Below, one piece after another: positions 8,680-17,643 of a DNA stretch of 64,000 bases. The DNA is from Flavobacterium buctense. GTDB taxonomy: Bacteria > Bacteroidota > Bacteroidia > Flavobacteriales > Flavobacteriaceae. The position numbers were made by a program, and so were the translations under genes. Numbering within the stretch: position 1 is the first letter of the stretch; the number at the start of each line of letters is the position of its first letter. A model generated the notes under the pieces. It was not told where the DNA came from, made no database searches, and was given only the letters and a program-made list of their open reading frames with translations. The stretch is from positions 186,001 through 250,000 of the forward strand of contig NZ_JACTAB010000001.1 of the NCBI RefSeq assembly GCF_014486695.1, in the 5' to 3' direction.

Positions 8680-9966
8680 ATGCGAATAGTTTGGTTATTA
8701 CTGTTTTTATCCAAAAGTCTTATGGGTTTTAGCCAGTTGGATTTTGCTTCTATTGACACAAGTTCAATAACCATATGTAAAAATGATTTGAGTATCGAAT
8801 TCAAGAAAAAATTTGAATCCATAAACAAAAACTTAAACTATCCCAATACCGCCGAAAGAAATATCATCAAAGAAATTTTTGAAAAAACACAAAGTGATTT
8901 TCTGGAAAGAATAAGTAATAATGATTTTTTATGCAGCAGCGATTTGAACCTATATCTACAAAGACTGTTAAATGAAATTTTGACAAAAAACAAAATAGAC
9001 GCAACAGATTATAAAATCCTATTATCAAAAGATTCAGAAGTCAATGCGGCTAATATGGGCAATGGAGTTGTTGTAGTGAATTACGGTATATTTTTAGCCG
9101 TTGAAAATGAAGATGAATTAGTATTTGTCATTTCGCATGAAATTGGCCATCAATGTTTGAATCATGTAAAACAATCAATTGAAAAGTATGCCAAGCTCAG
9201 TACTTCAAAAGAAATTATAGAAAAAACAAAAGAAATCCAAAAACAAAAATTTGGAAAGGCTTCCAAAGCGAATGATTTACTGAAAAACTTAATGTATCAG
9301 AATTACAGCCAACGAAGAAAAAAAGAAATCGCAGCAGATTCACTAGGCTTGACATTGTATCTCAAAACATTTCGCAATCCAAAAGCAAGCATTACCCTTT
9401 TGGAAAAACTGAATGTTTCAGACGAAGAGAAAGATTCATTGACGGTTGCCGATTACAAATTGATTTTTGAGCAAAAGGGTTTTAAGATTAAGGAGAAATT
9501 TTTTCAGCAGGAAGAAAGTCTTTTTAAACAATATGATGGTGAAAAGCAAATCGAAACAGACTCGCTCAAATCACATCCTGATTGTATTACCCGTATCCAA
9601 TTAATAAAAAAACAGCTCAACGATACTTTCAAAATAAATGAGACAAAATCAACTGATTTTGATCAAATAAAGAAGAACAGTATCACTCAAAATCTGCTTA
9701 ATTTATATTTTACAAAGAGTTATGGTCAATCACTTTACGAGACACTCAAATTATATAAGAATGACAAAGAGAATGCTCTCTATAAACACCTTATTTTTCT
9801 GAACTTAACCGAGATCCAAAAATCGAAATCCAATTATACCATAAACCGATATGTTCCAAGTTATGACAACAAATACAATACACCAAGTCTCAACAGATTT
9901 GTAAGTTTTCTAAACAATATAAAAATATCCGACTTTGATACCATCATAAATAACTTTAAACCATAA
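8680..9966 (+). CDS. Secreted M48-family zinc metalloprotease
   Basis: Exported peptidase of 428 aa. An N-terminal signal peptide (MRIVWLLLFLSKSLMGFSQ) is followed by a helical stretch and an M48 catalytic domain: HEIGH (153-157) gives two zinc ligands and the general base, and Glu216 in KKEIAADSLG is the expected third ligand. The C-terminal 200 residues are lysine-rich and unassigned. M48 proteins of this exported type (BepA/LoiP-like) act in periplasmic or outer-membrane protein quality control; that role is inferred here. The unknown secreted protein downstream starts 1 nt after the stop, so the two are almost surely cotranscribed. Confidence 0.88.
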   Translation: MRIVWLLLFLSKSLMGFSQLDFASIDTSSITICKNDLSIEFKKKFESINKNLNYPNTAERNIIKEIFEKTQSDFLERISNNDFLCSSDLNLYLQRLLNEILTKNKIDATDYKILLSKDSEVNAANMGNGVVVVNYGIFLAVENEDELVFVISHEIGHQCLNHVKQSIEKYAKLSTSKEIIEKTKEIQKQKFGKASKANDLLKNLMYQNYSQRRKKEIAADSLGLTLYLKTFRNPKASITLLEKLNVSDEEKDSLTVADYKLIFEQKGFKIKEKFFQQEESLFKQYDGEKQIETDSLKSHPDCITRIQLIKKQLNDTFKINETKSTDFDQIKKNSITQNLLNLYFTKSYGQSLYETLKLYKNDKENALYKHLIFLNLTEIQKSKSNYTINRYVPSYDNKYNTPSLNRFVSFLNNIKISDFDTIINNFKP

Positions 9967-9967
9967 T

Positions 9968-11491
9968 ATGAAAACCAAACTACTATTTCTTTTACTAATT
10001 TCAACATTGGGAATACAGGCTCAGATTACTGATTTGCAGAAAATATCACGTGGGAAACTATATTCATCCGATGTAATTAAAGATTCTAACAACAACATTA
10101 AAGGTTATTTTTTTCTTTTTGAAACCGATAAAATTTCTAAAGAAACTTATGAATTAGAATATGTCGTTTTAGATGAAAACCTTACAAAGGTTACAAACGG
10201 ATTTATTACTGAGATGAAATATGAGAATTGGGCAATGAAAGCGAAATCAATTAAAGTTGAAGTATCACTTTTTGATAATAAAATACTGATTCGATTTAAC
10301 GATGACTTTGGTCCGAATATGTATGAAGTGTATAAACGATTTCGAATTTTAGATTTAAAAACTAACAAGCTTAGCGAACCTTTTATTTATAATGAGGACA
10401 AGATAGTATTAAATCCGCCATTTGACAGAAAACTCAAAAACTATGATGGTAATGAATCACAAAACATGAGTTATTACAACGGCGTTGGATTAATTGTTGA
10501 TTCCAGATACAACCGAATAACTAAATCCCCTAATAGATACTTAATAAAATTAGACGAGAATTTTAAAGAGGTTTGGAGAACACTCTATGAGGATGAGTCT
10601 AACAAGAAAAGAACTAAAGTCATTAACTATTTAAATTCAGATAAAGATGTAATTGTTATGTTCAATCACATCCAAAAAAATTGGATGAAGATGTTAAATG
10701 ATTTTTCCGTTTTGATTTTTGATTCTAAGAACGGCAAACTGATTACAGAATTTATATTCCCAAATATAAAAGACTTTGCCTATAAAGTAGTCGATGTTAA
10801 ATTAACGGATAAAGAATTAATTCTGTTAGGGAATTTTTCGGTAAAATCTGAATTCGGGTACACAAATGACACAGACAACACAGGTCTATTTAGTTATAGA
10901 TTAGACAAGTTTTCGGGAAAAATATTAGACAAGAAATTCCTGTATTGGGAGGATATCGGAACCAAAATGGACATCAACGCACATGGTAAGATTAAAGAGG
11001 AAGGTTATATTTTTGTTCACAACATGATTCCCTTAAGCGACGGAAGAATTATTGCCGTTTGCGAAGCTTTTTTACAACAGCCAATTACAACAAACAACAT
11101 GTATTTTTTAGAACTCTCTAAAGATTTAAAACTGAATCAGGTTTTTGAGGTAGATAAGTTCAAGAATAAATTTCCAGGTACATCAGCTCACTCTAATGAC
11201 ATCAAAAAGAACGGAGGATTTGATTTTATGGATTATCATAATTTAGGAGATGATGAGTTTCTGTTCTTTTTGAATGATAATGAAAAAGGGTCAAGAAACA
11301 GAAAGAAAAGTACTTTGTATGGGGTTGTTTCATTTTCAGACGGAAAATTTAAAAGCCAAACGCTTAATTTAAAAACTGAAGTCAGTACAATAAGTGCTTT
11401 TCCGTCCAAAAAAGGATATATAACTCTAGTTGAAAATTTTGATCAGGAAGGAAAACCAACAGAAATACGATTAGAAAAAATCAACTACTAA
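9968..11491 (+). CDS. Secreted protein of unknown function (507 aa), paired with the M48 protease
   Basis: I do not recognise the family. It begins with a clear signal peptide (MKTKLLFLLLISTLGIQAQ) and has no lipobox. The mature part is rich in short beta-strand segments with recurrent FxxK/LDxxxGK patterns (for example YRLDKFSGKILDKKFLYWED), suggestive of a beta-propeller, but I cannot prove a repeat by eye. It has no membrane helix and no OmpA or Por C-terminal sorting motif. The ATG sits 1 nt past the M48 stop, so it may be a partner or substrate of that protease. Confidence 0.75.
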   Translation: MKTKLLFLLLISTLGIQAQITDLQKISRGKLYSSDVIKDSNNNIKGYFFLFETDKISKETYELEYVVLDENLTKVTNGFITEMKYENWAMKAKSIKVEVSLFDNKILIRFNDDFGPNMYEVYKRFRILDLKTNKLSEPFIYNEDKIVLNPPFDRKLKNYDGNESQNMSYYNGVGLIVDSRYNRITKSPNRYLIKLDENFKEVWRTLYEDESNKKRTKVINYLNSDKDVIVMFNHIQKNWMKMLNDFSVLIFDSKNGKLITEFIFPNIKDFAYKVVDVKLTDKELILLGNFSVKSEFGYTNDTDNTGLFSYRLDKFSGKILDKKFLYWEDIGTKMDINAHGKIKEEGYIFVHNMIPLSDGRIIAVCEAFLQQPITTNNMYFLELSKDLKLNQVFEVDKFKNKFPGTSAHSNDIKKNGGFDFMDYHNLGDDEFLFFLNDNEKGSRNRKKSTLYGVVSFSDGKFKSQTLNLKTEVSTISAFPSKKGYITLVENFDQEGKPTEIRLEKINY

Positions 11492-11607
11492 TCCTGAAAA
11501 TTTTAGGATTTAAATCATTTAAACAAAGCATTTGTTAAACATACTTTAAAAAACAACCTTAAAATAGATTGTATTTTATTAAATTATTGTTAAAGTTGAT
11601 TTTTTGC

Positions 11608-11639
11608 TTGTAATAATGCAACTGGTTGAATTATCTTTG
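11608..11639 (+). promoter_or_regulatory. Promoter of the candidate small RNA upstream of the DUF3108 gene
   Basis: TTG at 11608-11610, a 21-nt spacer and TATCTTTG at 11632-11639 match the Bacteroidota consensus. Start of transcription expected around 11644-11646. Confidence 0.55.
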
Positions 11640-11643
11640 CAGC

Positions 11644-11756
11644 ATCAAAAAAGAGGGGTGGTTCCCTCAACTTTTGGATAAATTTTCATAATTTATAGTT
11701 TTTTGGTTGGTTAATAGCATAAAAACTCAGTCATTAATTTGATTGGGTTTTTTTGT
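11644..11756 (+). ncRNA. Candidate small RNA (about 110 nt) with three hairpins
   Basis: This lies in a 316-nt gene-free stretch (11492-11807). It is bounded by a consensus promoter (11608-11639) and a terminator-like hairpin with T-run (11723-11756). Inside are two more stems: GAGGG/CCCTC (11653-11657 with 11664-11668) and ATAAATT/AATTTAT (11678-11684 with 11690-11696). It could be a free-standing small RNA or a 5' leader with an attenuator for the DUF3108 gene. A separate promoter box for that gene after the hairpin favours the first. I cannot assign it to a known RNA class. Confidence 0.5.
11723..11756 (+). terminator. Terminator of the candidate small RNA
   Basis: An 11-bp stem (11723-11733 with 11740-11750) containing two G-U pairs closes a 6-nt loop and is followed by a run of Ts. 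Confidence 0.6.
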
Positions 11757-11769
11757 TTTGGTACTTTTG
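11738..11769 (+). promoter_or_regulatory. Promoter of the DUF3108-kynA unit
   Basis: TTTG at 11738-11741, a 20-nt spacer and TACTTTTG at 11762-11769. The -33 element lies inside the preceding terminator hairpin, so the two signals overlap. The ATG follows 38 nt downstream. Confidence 0.5.
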
Positions 11770-11807
11770 GAACGGATATTGCACTTACAGTATAAAATTC
11801 ATAAAAA

Positions 11808-12584
11808 ATGAAAAAATACCTATTTTTATTATTGCTCTTTGCCACTGTAAGTTTTGAAGCTCAAAAACCTGAAGCCTATGATACCGGTGAATGGTTCAAG
11901 TTCAGAATTCACTACGGCTTCATCAATGCCGGTTTTGCAACCTTGGAAGTAAAAGAAGCGGTGAAAGAAAATAAAAAAGTATATCATGTAATTGGTAAAG
12001 GCTATACTGTCGGAATGTCACGTTTCTTCTTCAAAGTTGATGATACTTACGAAAGTTATTTTGATAAAGTTACAAACAAACCCTATCAATTTGTTCGAAA
12101 AATTGATGAAGGCGGTTATACCAAAAATCAGGAAGGTTTTTTCAATCAAGCAACCAATAAAGTGTTGGTGAAAAATTATAAAAACAACACCGAAAAAACA
12201 TTTGCTGTAACCGAAAACGTTCAAGACATCTTGTCAACTTTTTATTACTTGAGAAATCATCCTAATATAGACAAATTAAAAGTTGGTGAATCCATAGTAG
12301 TTGATATGTTTTTTGATGATGAAGTTTTTAAATTTAAATTAAAATTCACCGGTAGAGAACAATTAAAAACTAAATTTGGTACCGCTTCAACCATGGTTTT
12401 TAGACCATTGGTTCAGTCCGGAAGAGTGTTCAAAGAAGAAGAAAGTTTGACGGTTTGGATATCAGATGACGAAAATAAAATACCTTTGCGAATCAAAGCA
12501 AGTTTAGCCGTTGGTTCCATCAAGGCAGATCTAGACGGCTTCAAAGGATTGAAAAGTCCTTTTATGGTTAAATTAAAAAAATAA
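11808..12584 (+). CDS. DUF3108 domain exported protein
   Basis: A 258-aa exported protein with a signal peptide (MKKYLFLLLLFATVSFEAQ) and a single DUF3108-type beta-rich domain. Recognisable blocks are GEWFKFRIHYGFINAGFATLE near the N-terminus and SLTVWISDDENKIPLRIKA near the C-terminus. The family is probably periplasmic and its function is not established. Its stop codon overlaps the kynA start (TAATG at 12582-12586), implying translational coupling to a cytosolic enzyme of unrelated appearance; I recall this adjacency from other Flavobacteriaceae. It has its own promoter at 11738-11769. Confidence 0.85.
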   Translation: MKKYLFLLLLFATVSFEAQKPEAYDTGEWFKFRIHYGFINAGFATLEVKEAVKENKKVYHVIGKGYTVGMSRFFFKVDDTYESYFDKVTNKPYQFVRKIDEGGYTKNQEGFFNQATNKVLVKNYKNNTEKTFAVTENVQDILSTFYYLRNHPNIDKLKVGESIVVDMFFDDEVFKFKLKFTGREQLKTKFGTASTMVFRPLVQSGRVFKEEESLTVWISDDENKIPLRIKASLAVGSIKADLDGFKGLKSPFMVKLKK

Positions 12585-13519
12585 TGAACAACAAAACAAC
12601 CAACTACAACCCAATCTTAGACGCATTAGAACAAAAGTTTGAAGCTATAAATCAAAAAACAGAAACCCATCTTGAAGGATTACTTTGGTCAAAACCCATT
12701 ACCTATTGGGATTACATTCAAACCGACGCTTTATTAAATTTGCAAACCCAAAGAACCGTTTTGCCTGACGAAATGGTTTTTATTATGTACCATCAAGTCA
12801 ACGAATTGTTGTTTAAAATGATCCTTTGGGAAATTGACCAATTGTGTCATACCGAAAAACCCAAAACCGCTTTTTTTACTGAAAAATTGAGAAGAATAAG
12901 TCGCTATTTTGATATGTTGACCACTTCTTTCGACATCATGGGCGACGGAATGGAAGTAGAACAATACATGAAATTCAGAAACACTTTGACACCGGCAAGC
13001 GGATTTCAAAGCGCACAATACAGAATGATTGAATTCTCCTCAACCGATTTAATCAATTTGATTGATTATCGTTTCAGAGCCAATATTGACCGAAATACAC
13101 CTTACTCTCATGCTTTTGAACATTTATATTGGCAAGCGGCCGGAAAAGACTATCACACAGGAGAAAAAAGTGCATTATTAATCAATTTTGAAAAAAAATA
13201 CCGCGAAGAGTTTCTTCGTTATATGGAAGAATACAACACCATCAATATTTGGCAAAAATTCAAACAACTTCCGTTGGAAGATCAACAAGACTCTGCTTTA
13301 GTTAATGCTATGCGTCATTACGACTATACCGTTAACATCACTTGGGTAATGGGCCATTTAAATGCTGCCAAAAAATACATCGAAAGCGGTCAAGGTTCAG
13401 GCGAAGCCACTGGTGGAAGCGACTGGAAAAAATACATGCATCCCAAATACCAACGCCGAATATTTTTCCCGGAATTGTGGAGCGAGGACGAATTAAAAAA
13501 TTGGGGCGAAGGATTATAA
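12584..13519 (+). CDS. kynA: Tryptophan 2,3-dioxygenase
   Basis: Haem enzyme that opens the indole ring of L-tryptophan to N-formylkynurenine, the first step of the kynurenine route. The 311-aa protein has the family's marks: MYHQVNELLFKMILWEIDQL (substrate site), GFQSAQYRMIEF, and WVMGHLNAA, whose His258 is the likely haem ligand, followed by a glycine-rich loop GSGEATGGSDW. It is all-alpha and cytosolic. The start overlaps the DUF3108 stop; the M23 lipoprotein gene begins 6 nt after its stop, so three genes appear to be in one operon. No kynureninase or formamidase gene is in the window. Confidence 0.95.
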   Translation: MNNKTTNYNPILDALEQKFEAINQKTETHLEGLLWSKPITYWDYIQTDALLNLQTQRTVLPDEMVFIMYHQVNELLFKMILWEIDQLCHTEKPKTAFFTEKLRRISRYFDMLTTSFDIMGDGMEVEQYMKFRNTLTPASGFQSAQYRMIEFSSTDLINLIDYRFRANIDRNTPYSHAFEHLYWQAAGKDYHTGEKSALLINFEKKYREEFLRYMEEYNTINIWQKFKQLPLEDQQDSALVNAMRHYDYTVNITWVMGHLNAAKKYIESGQGSGEATGGSDWKKYMHPKYQRRIFFPELWSEDELKNWGEGL

Positions 13520-13525
13520 GCTAGC

Positions 13526-14767
13526 ATGATGTCAAAACTGTTTCGAATAATTTTCTTGGCCTTGGTAGTCACTTCTTTTGTAATCTCTTGTGATAAAACA
13601 AAAGAAGAAGAATTTGTCATGGAAAAACCTAAGCCAAAATTGGTTGATTTCGGATTTAATCTAAATGATTTTAATATTGTTAATGACACCGTAAAATCTG
13701 GTGATACTTTTGGAAGCATCATTGACAAGCAAAATTTAGGAGATAAAGGCGTTTTCGACATCGCGGCCCAAGTTAAAGACAGTTTTGACGTTAGAAATAT
13801 TAGAAAGGGAAAGCCATACTCCATTCTTAGAAGTAAAGGCAAAACCAATAAAATTCAATATTTCATCTACCAACCTGATAAAATCAATTATTATATTATT
13901 GATTTTAGAGATTCGATAGTGGCTTATAAAAAAACCAGACCATTAACTTTCAAAACCCGAACAATTGCCGGTGCTTTGAATGGTTCTTTATCAGAAACCT
14001 TAGCCCAAGAGAATGTTGATCCGGCATTGGCTTCCAAAATTGCCAAAATATACGCTTGGTCTATTGACTTTTTTAAATTGCAAAAAGGAGATAAATTTGG
14101 CTTGACCTTTACGGAAAGATACATAAACGATACAGTTTACGACGGTGTTGACAGTTTAAAAGCCTCTTTCTTTGAATACAAAGGCAAAAAAATATACGCC
14201 TTTCCTTTTTCTCCTAACGAAAATTCGAAAAAACAAGAATACTACGATGAAGAAGGAAAAACGTTGAAAAATTTCTTCCTGAAAGCACCACTAAAATTTG
14301 TGAATATCACTTCCAGATACACCAAAAACCGATTCCATCCTGTACAAAAAAGATGGAAAGCACACAACGGAACTGATTATGCGGCACCAACGGGAACGCC
14401 AATCATGTCAACTGCTGCCGGAGTTGTTGAACAATCAGGATATACGGCAGGAAACGGAAATTTTGTCAAAGTAAAACACGACAGAACTTATTCCACCCAA
14501 TATTTACACATGTCCAAAATTTTAGTCCGTCGCGGCCAAAGAGTAACCCAAGGACAAGTCATTGGTAAAGTCGGAAGCACCGGTTTAGCAACAGGACCAC
14601 ACGTGTGTTATCGTTTCTGGAAAAATGGTGTACAAGTGGATGCTTTGCGCTTAAAACTGCCTACTTCAACGCCTATGGATTCTAAATACAAACAGAAATT
14701 CCTGGAAGTCATTACACCGCTTAAAAAAGTATTGGACAGCACGGCTGAAGCCAAATTCAGAAAGTAA
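13526..14767 (+). CDS. M23-family peptidoglycan endopeptidase lipoprotein
   Basis: A murein DD-endopeptidase-like protein of 413 aa anchored as a lipoprotein: the signal ends in FVISC with Cys22 as the lipidation site. The C-terminal LytM domain holds the zinc site His280 and Asp284 (HNGTD), His328 (YLHMS) and His359 (GPHV). The region in between contains LysM/OapA-like segments of the kind found in cell-wall endopeptidases. All catalytic residues are present, so it is probably an active hydrolase rather than an EnvC-type activator. It starts with ATGATG, so translation could begin at 13526 or 13529. It follows kynA by 6 nt. Confidence 0.92.
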   Translation: MMSKLFRIIFLALVVTSFVISCDKTKEEEFVMEKPKPKLVDFGFNLNDFNIVNDTVKSGDTFGSIIDKQNLGDKGVFDIAAQVKDSFDVRNIRKGKPYSILRSKGKTNKIQYFIYQPDKINYYIIDFRDSIVAYKKTRPLTFKTRTIAGALNGSLSETLAQENVDPALASKIAKIYAWSIDFFKLQKGDKFGLTFTERYINDTVYDGVDSLKASFFEYKGKKIYAFPFSPNENSKKQEYYDEEGKTLKNFFLKAPLKFVNITSRYTKNRFHPVQKRWKAHNGTDYAAPTGTPIMSTAAGVVEQSGYTAGNGNFVKVKHDRTYSTQYLHMSKILVRRGQRVTQGQVIGKVGSTGLATGPHVCYRFWKNGVQVDALRLKLPTSTPMDSKYKQKFLEVITPLKKVLDSTAEAKFRK

Positions 14768-14835
14768 TTTCAACTTTTTTTGTTACTACAACGTTCGCGT
14801 AAAATATTCTCCCTTTTTTTACCAATCAATATTTG

Positions 14836-14843
14836 TAAATTTG
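14836..14843 (+). promoter_or_regulatory. -7 element upstream of pgi
   Basis: TAAATTTG matches TAnnTTTG, 18 nt before the chosen ATG. The -33 region is a T-run without a TTG at the right distance. Confidence 0.45.
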
Positions 14844-14861
14844 TCGCTCAAATGTAAAAGA

Positions 14862-16505
14862 ATGGCCTTAGCACAAATAAACCCGACAAGCACAAACGCT
14901 TGGGAGAAATTAAACCAACATTACGCTCAAATGAAAAACGTTTCCATGAAGGAAATGTTTGCCAAGGATACTGCAAGAGCGTCAAAATTTCATATCCAAT
15001 GGAATGATTTTTTAGTCGATTATTCTAAAAATATCATCAACCAAGATACTTTAAATTTACTACAGGAGTTGGCCCAAGAAGCCAATCTGAAAGAAGCTAT
15101 TGCTCAATATTTTAATGGTGATATCATCAACCAAACCGAAAACAGAGCCGTTTTACACACCGCTTTGCGTTCACCGGAAACTGCTAATGTTTTAGTCGAT
15201 GGAGAAAATGTGATGCCTGAAATTTATGCCGTAAAGAACAAAATCAAAGCCTTCTCAAACGAAGTCATTTCGGGACAAAGAAAAGGTTTCACCGGCAAAG
15301 CTTTTACTGATGTAGTGAATATCGGAATTGGTGGTTCAGACCTTGGTCCGGCCATGGTAGTTGAGGCATTACAATTTTATAAAAACCATTTGACGGTTCA
15401 TTTTGTATCCAATGTGGATGGCGATCACGTGAACGAAGTCATTAAAAAATTAAATCCGGAAACGACCCTTTTTGTAATCGCTTCAAAAACTTTTACTACG
15501 CAAGAAACACTTTCCAATGCCGAAACGATTCGCGCTTGGTTTTTGAAATCAGCGAAACAAGAAGATGTGGCCAAACATTTCGTGGCTGTTTCTACCAACA
15601 TTCAAAAAGTAACCGAATTCGGCATTAATCCCGACAATATTTTCCCCATGTGGGATTGGGTTGGTGGCCGTTTTTCGCTTTGGAGTGCCGTTGGTTTATC
15701 CATCAGTTTAGCGGTTGGTTTCGACAATTTTGATGATTTACTGAAAGGTGCGAATGAAATGGACGACCATTTCAAAACCGAATCTTTCGATAAAAATATT
15801 CCGGTGGTTTTAGCTTTATTAAGCATTTGGTACAACAACTTTTTTGGGGCTGAAAGCGAAGCTTTGATTCCGTACACGCAGTATTTACAGAAGTTAGCGT
15901 CCTACTTGCAACAAGGTATTATGGAAAGCAACGGAAAAAGTGTTGGTCGCGATGGTAAAACGGTCAATTACCAAACCGGCACAATTATTTGGGGCGAACC
16001 GGGAACCAATTCCCAACATGCTTTTTTCCAGTTAATACACCAAGGAACTAAAATGATTCCGACGGATTTTATTGGTTACGTTCAACCTTTATATGGCAAT
16101 CAAGACCATCATGACAAATTAATGTCGAACTTTTTTGCCCAAACTGAAGCTTTGTTAAATGGTAAAACCGAAGCACAAGTCAAAGCGGAGTTTGAAAAAC
16201 AAAACGTAACCGGAGCAAAAGCCGATTATCTTTTACCGTTTAAAGTTTTTACGGGAAACAAGCCTACAAATACACTTTTAATTGAAAAATTAACCCCAAA
16301 ATCATTAGGTTCGTTAGTGGCTTTATACGAACATAAAATCTTCGTTCAAGGTATTATTTGGAATATTTTCAGTTATGACCAATGGGGTGTTGAATTGGGA
16401 AAACAGTTGGCCAATTCTATTTTAGAAGAGATTTATTCTGGTGACGTAAAACAGCATGACAGTTCAACAACGTTTTTATTAAAACATTTTTTAGACCACA
16501 AATAG
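14862..16505 (+). CDS. pgi: Glucose-6-phosphate isomerase
   Basis: Interconverts glucose 6-phosphate and fructose 6-phosphate in glycolysis and gluconeogenesis. The 547-aa length is that of the long (E. coli-like) form. Motifs: [14 protein letters not shown] (phosphosugar-binding SIS fold), [26 protein letters not shown] (catalytic Glu), [13 protein letters not shown] (catalytic His) and the signature [11 protein letters not shown] near the C-terminus. The frame is open upstream to a TTG at 14841, but ATG 14862 ([14 protein letters not shown]) is the usual N-terminus and lies just after a -7 box. No partner genes are adjacent. Confidence 0.97.
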   Translation: MALAQINPTSTNAWEKLNQHYAQMKNVSMKEMFAKDTARASKFHIQWNDFLVDYSKNIINQDTLNLLQELAQEANLKEAIAQYFNGDIINQTENRAVLHTALRSPETANVLVDGENVMPEIYAVKNKIKAFSNEVISGQRKGFTGKAFTDVVNIGIGGSDLGPAMVVEALQFYKNHLTVHFVSNVDGDHVNEVIKKLNPETTLFVIASKTFTTQETLSNAETIRAWFLKSAKQEDVAKHFVAVSTNIQKVTEFGINPDNIFPMWDWVGGRFSLWSAVGLSISLAVGFDNFDDLLKGANEMDDHFKTESFDKNIPVVLALLSIWYNNFFGAESEALIPYTQYLQKLASYLQQGIMESNGKSVGRDGKTVNYQTGTIIWGEPGTNSQHAFFQLIHQGTKMIPTDFIGYVQPLYGNQDHHDKLMSNFFAQTEALLNGKTEAQVKAEFEKQNVTGAKADYLLPFKVFTGNKPTNTLLIEKLTPKSLGSLVALYEHKIFVQGIIWNIFSYDQWGVELGKQLANSILEEIYSGDVKQHDSSTTFLLKHFLDHK

Positions 16506-16560
16506 TTTAAACATAACTTAAAACCTCGCTAATCTGTGTCGTTTTTTTATCCCTTTTCTC

Positions 16561-16568
16561 TATATTTG
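16561..16568 (+). promoter_or_regulatory. -7 element upstream of the 140-aa membrane protein gene
   Basis: TATATTTG is an exact TAnnTTTG box, 19 nt before the ATG. No TTG sits at the ideal -33 position. Confidence 0.45.
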
Positions 16569-16587
16569 TTATTCTAAAAACAAAACT

Positions 16588-17010
16588 ATGTACCACTTCA
16601 TTCAAAAATTCCATTCGGGTTGGGCTTATCTAGCGTTATTATTATTGGTTGTCGCCGTTGTTAATTCGTTTATTGGAATGTCTTCCAAAAAAGAATTTAC
16701 CGCCAAAGACCGAAAAATTGCCTTGTTTGGTTTGATTGCAACACACATACAGTTATTAGTTGGGTTGATTCTTTATTTTGTTTCTCCTCTTGGCTCTGCT
16801 GTTTTTGGCCAAATGAAAGATGCCGCACTAAGACTTACTTCTTTAGAGCATCCATTAACAAATATTATTGCAATTGTTTTGATTACCGTTGGTTGGTCTA
16901 AACACAAAAAAGCATCAACAAGTACAGGAAAATTTAGATCAATCGCCGTTTTTTACGGTTTAGGTTTACTTCTTATCTTGAGTCGAATTCCTTGGAAACT
17001 TTGGTTCTAA
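16588..17010 (+). CDS. Small four-helix membrane protein, cytochrome b-like histidine pattern
   Basis: A 140-aa integral membrane protein with about four hydrophobic helices (approx. 12-30, 47-68, 88-107, 119-135). Histidines sit near the ends or insides of helices (FHSGWAY, THIQLLVGLIL, EHPLTNI), a pattern that could bind haem b, and I recall homologues in Bacteroidota being labelled cytochrome b-like. I see no catalytic domain. It has its own -7 box and a terminator 13 nt after the stop, so it is probably a single-gene unit. Function unknown. Confidence 0.75.
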   Translation: MYHFIQKFHSGWAYLALLLLVVAVVNSFIGMSSKKEFTAKDRKIALFGLIATHIQLLVGLILYFVSPLGSAVFGQMKDAALRLTSLEHPLTNIIAIVLITVGWSKHKKASTSTGKFRSIAVFYGLGLLLILSRIPWKLWF

Positions 17011-17022
17011 CCCATAAAATTT

Positions 17023-17047
17023 AAGTCCTGAAAAGGACTTTTTTTAT
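17023..17047 (+). terminator. Intrinsic terminator after the 140-aa membrane protein gene
   Basis: AAGTCCT (17023-17029) pairs with AGGACTT (17034-17040) around a GAAA tetraloop, then a T-run. Confidence 0.8.
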
Positions 17048-17094
17048 CAAGGTATGGTTTTTGCAAAACCCTTTTATTAATTAAAAAGCTCCTT

Positions 17095-17643
17095 ATGAAT
17101 ACCAAAATAGTCGTCCTTTTTATTTCTATATTAAGCACCATTTTTACTCTTAGTTCTTTTGTTAAAAATCCGCAACAGAAAGAAAAACCCCAACAAGAAA
17201 AGGGTAAAGAGAAACCTGCAACAGTTAAAGAGAACAAAGACAAAACTAAAGTGGTTACCGATACGCTAAAAAGTAGAGTTGCTGTTGATTTTCAAGAAAC
17301 TGACACCCTACAAATTGATCCCAATTCAAAACTAAAAGTTTACAAAAAAAACGCGCACGCTTCCTATTACCACAATAAATTCAACGGGAGAAGAACCGCC
17401 AGCGGGAAAAGATTTGACAACAATAAATACACCGCCGCACACAAAAAACTGCCTTTTGGCACCATTGTAAAAGTAACCAACGAAGCCAACGGAAAATCGG
17501 TTGTGGTAGAAATTACCGATCGCGGACCATTCTCTAAAGTACGTGAAATTGATTTAAGCCGACGCGCTTTCATGGATATTACTTCCAATAAAAAATCAGG
17601 AGTGGTGATTGTAAAAATAGAAGTCGTAGAAGAGAAAAAATAA
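17095..17643 (+). CDS. RlpA-like double-psi beta-barrel protein
   Basis: A 182-aa exported protein. An N-terminal hydrophobic signal (MNTKIVVLFISILSTIFTLSS) is followed by a lysine/glutamate-rich low-complexity linker (about 24-80) and a C-terminal DPBB domain with ASYYHNKFNGRRTASGKRF, KLPFGTIVKVTN and ITDRGPF, the core of the RlpA family. In other bacteria RlpA is a septal lytic transglycosylase acting on peptide-free glycan; activity here is inferred. No SPOR domain and no lipobox are visible. The stop codon directly abuts the stop of the convergent CYTH gene (TAA TTA at 17641-17646), so there is no intergenic terminator. Confidence 0.88.
   Translation: MNTKIVVLFISILSTIFTLSSFVKNPQQKEKPQQEKGKEKPATVKENKDKTKVVTDTLKSRVAVDFQETDTLQIDPNSKLKVYKKNAHASYYHNKFNGRRTASGKRFDNNKYTAAHKKLPFGTIVKVTNEANGKSVVVEITDRGPFSKVREIDLSRRAFMDITSNKKSGVVIVKIEVVEEKK

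Noticed and set aside
11616..11681. A 21-codon ORF (MQLVELSLQHQ...) across the candidate small RNA
   Set aside because: It runs through the promoter's -7 box, so the message would begin inside it; more likely chance.
13390..13848. 152-aa antisense ORF over kynA and the M23 gene
   Set aside because: Overlaps two well-supported genes on the opposite strand and has no recognisable motif.
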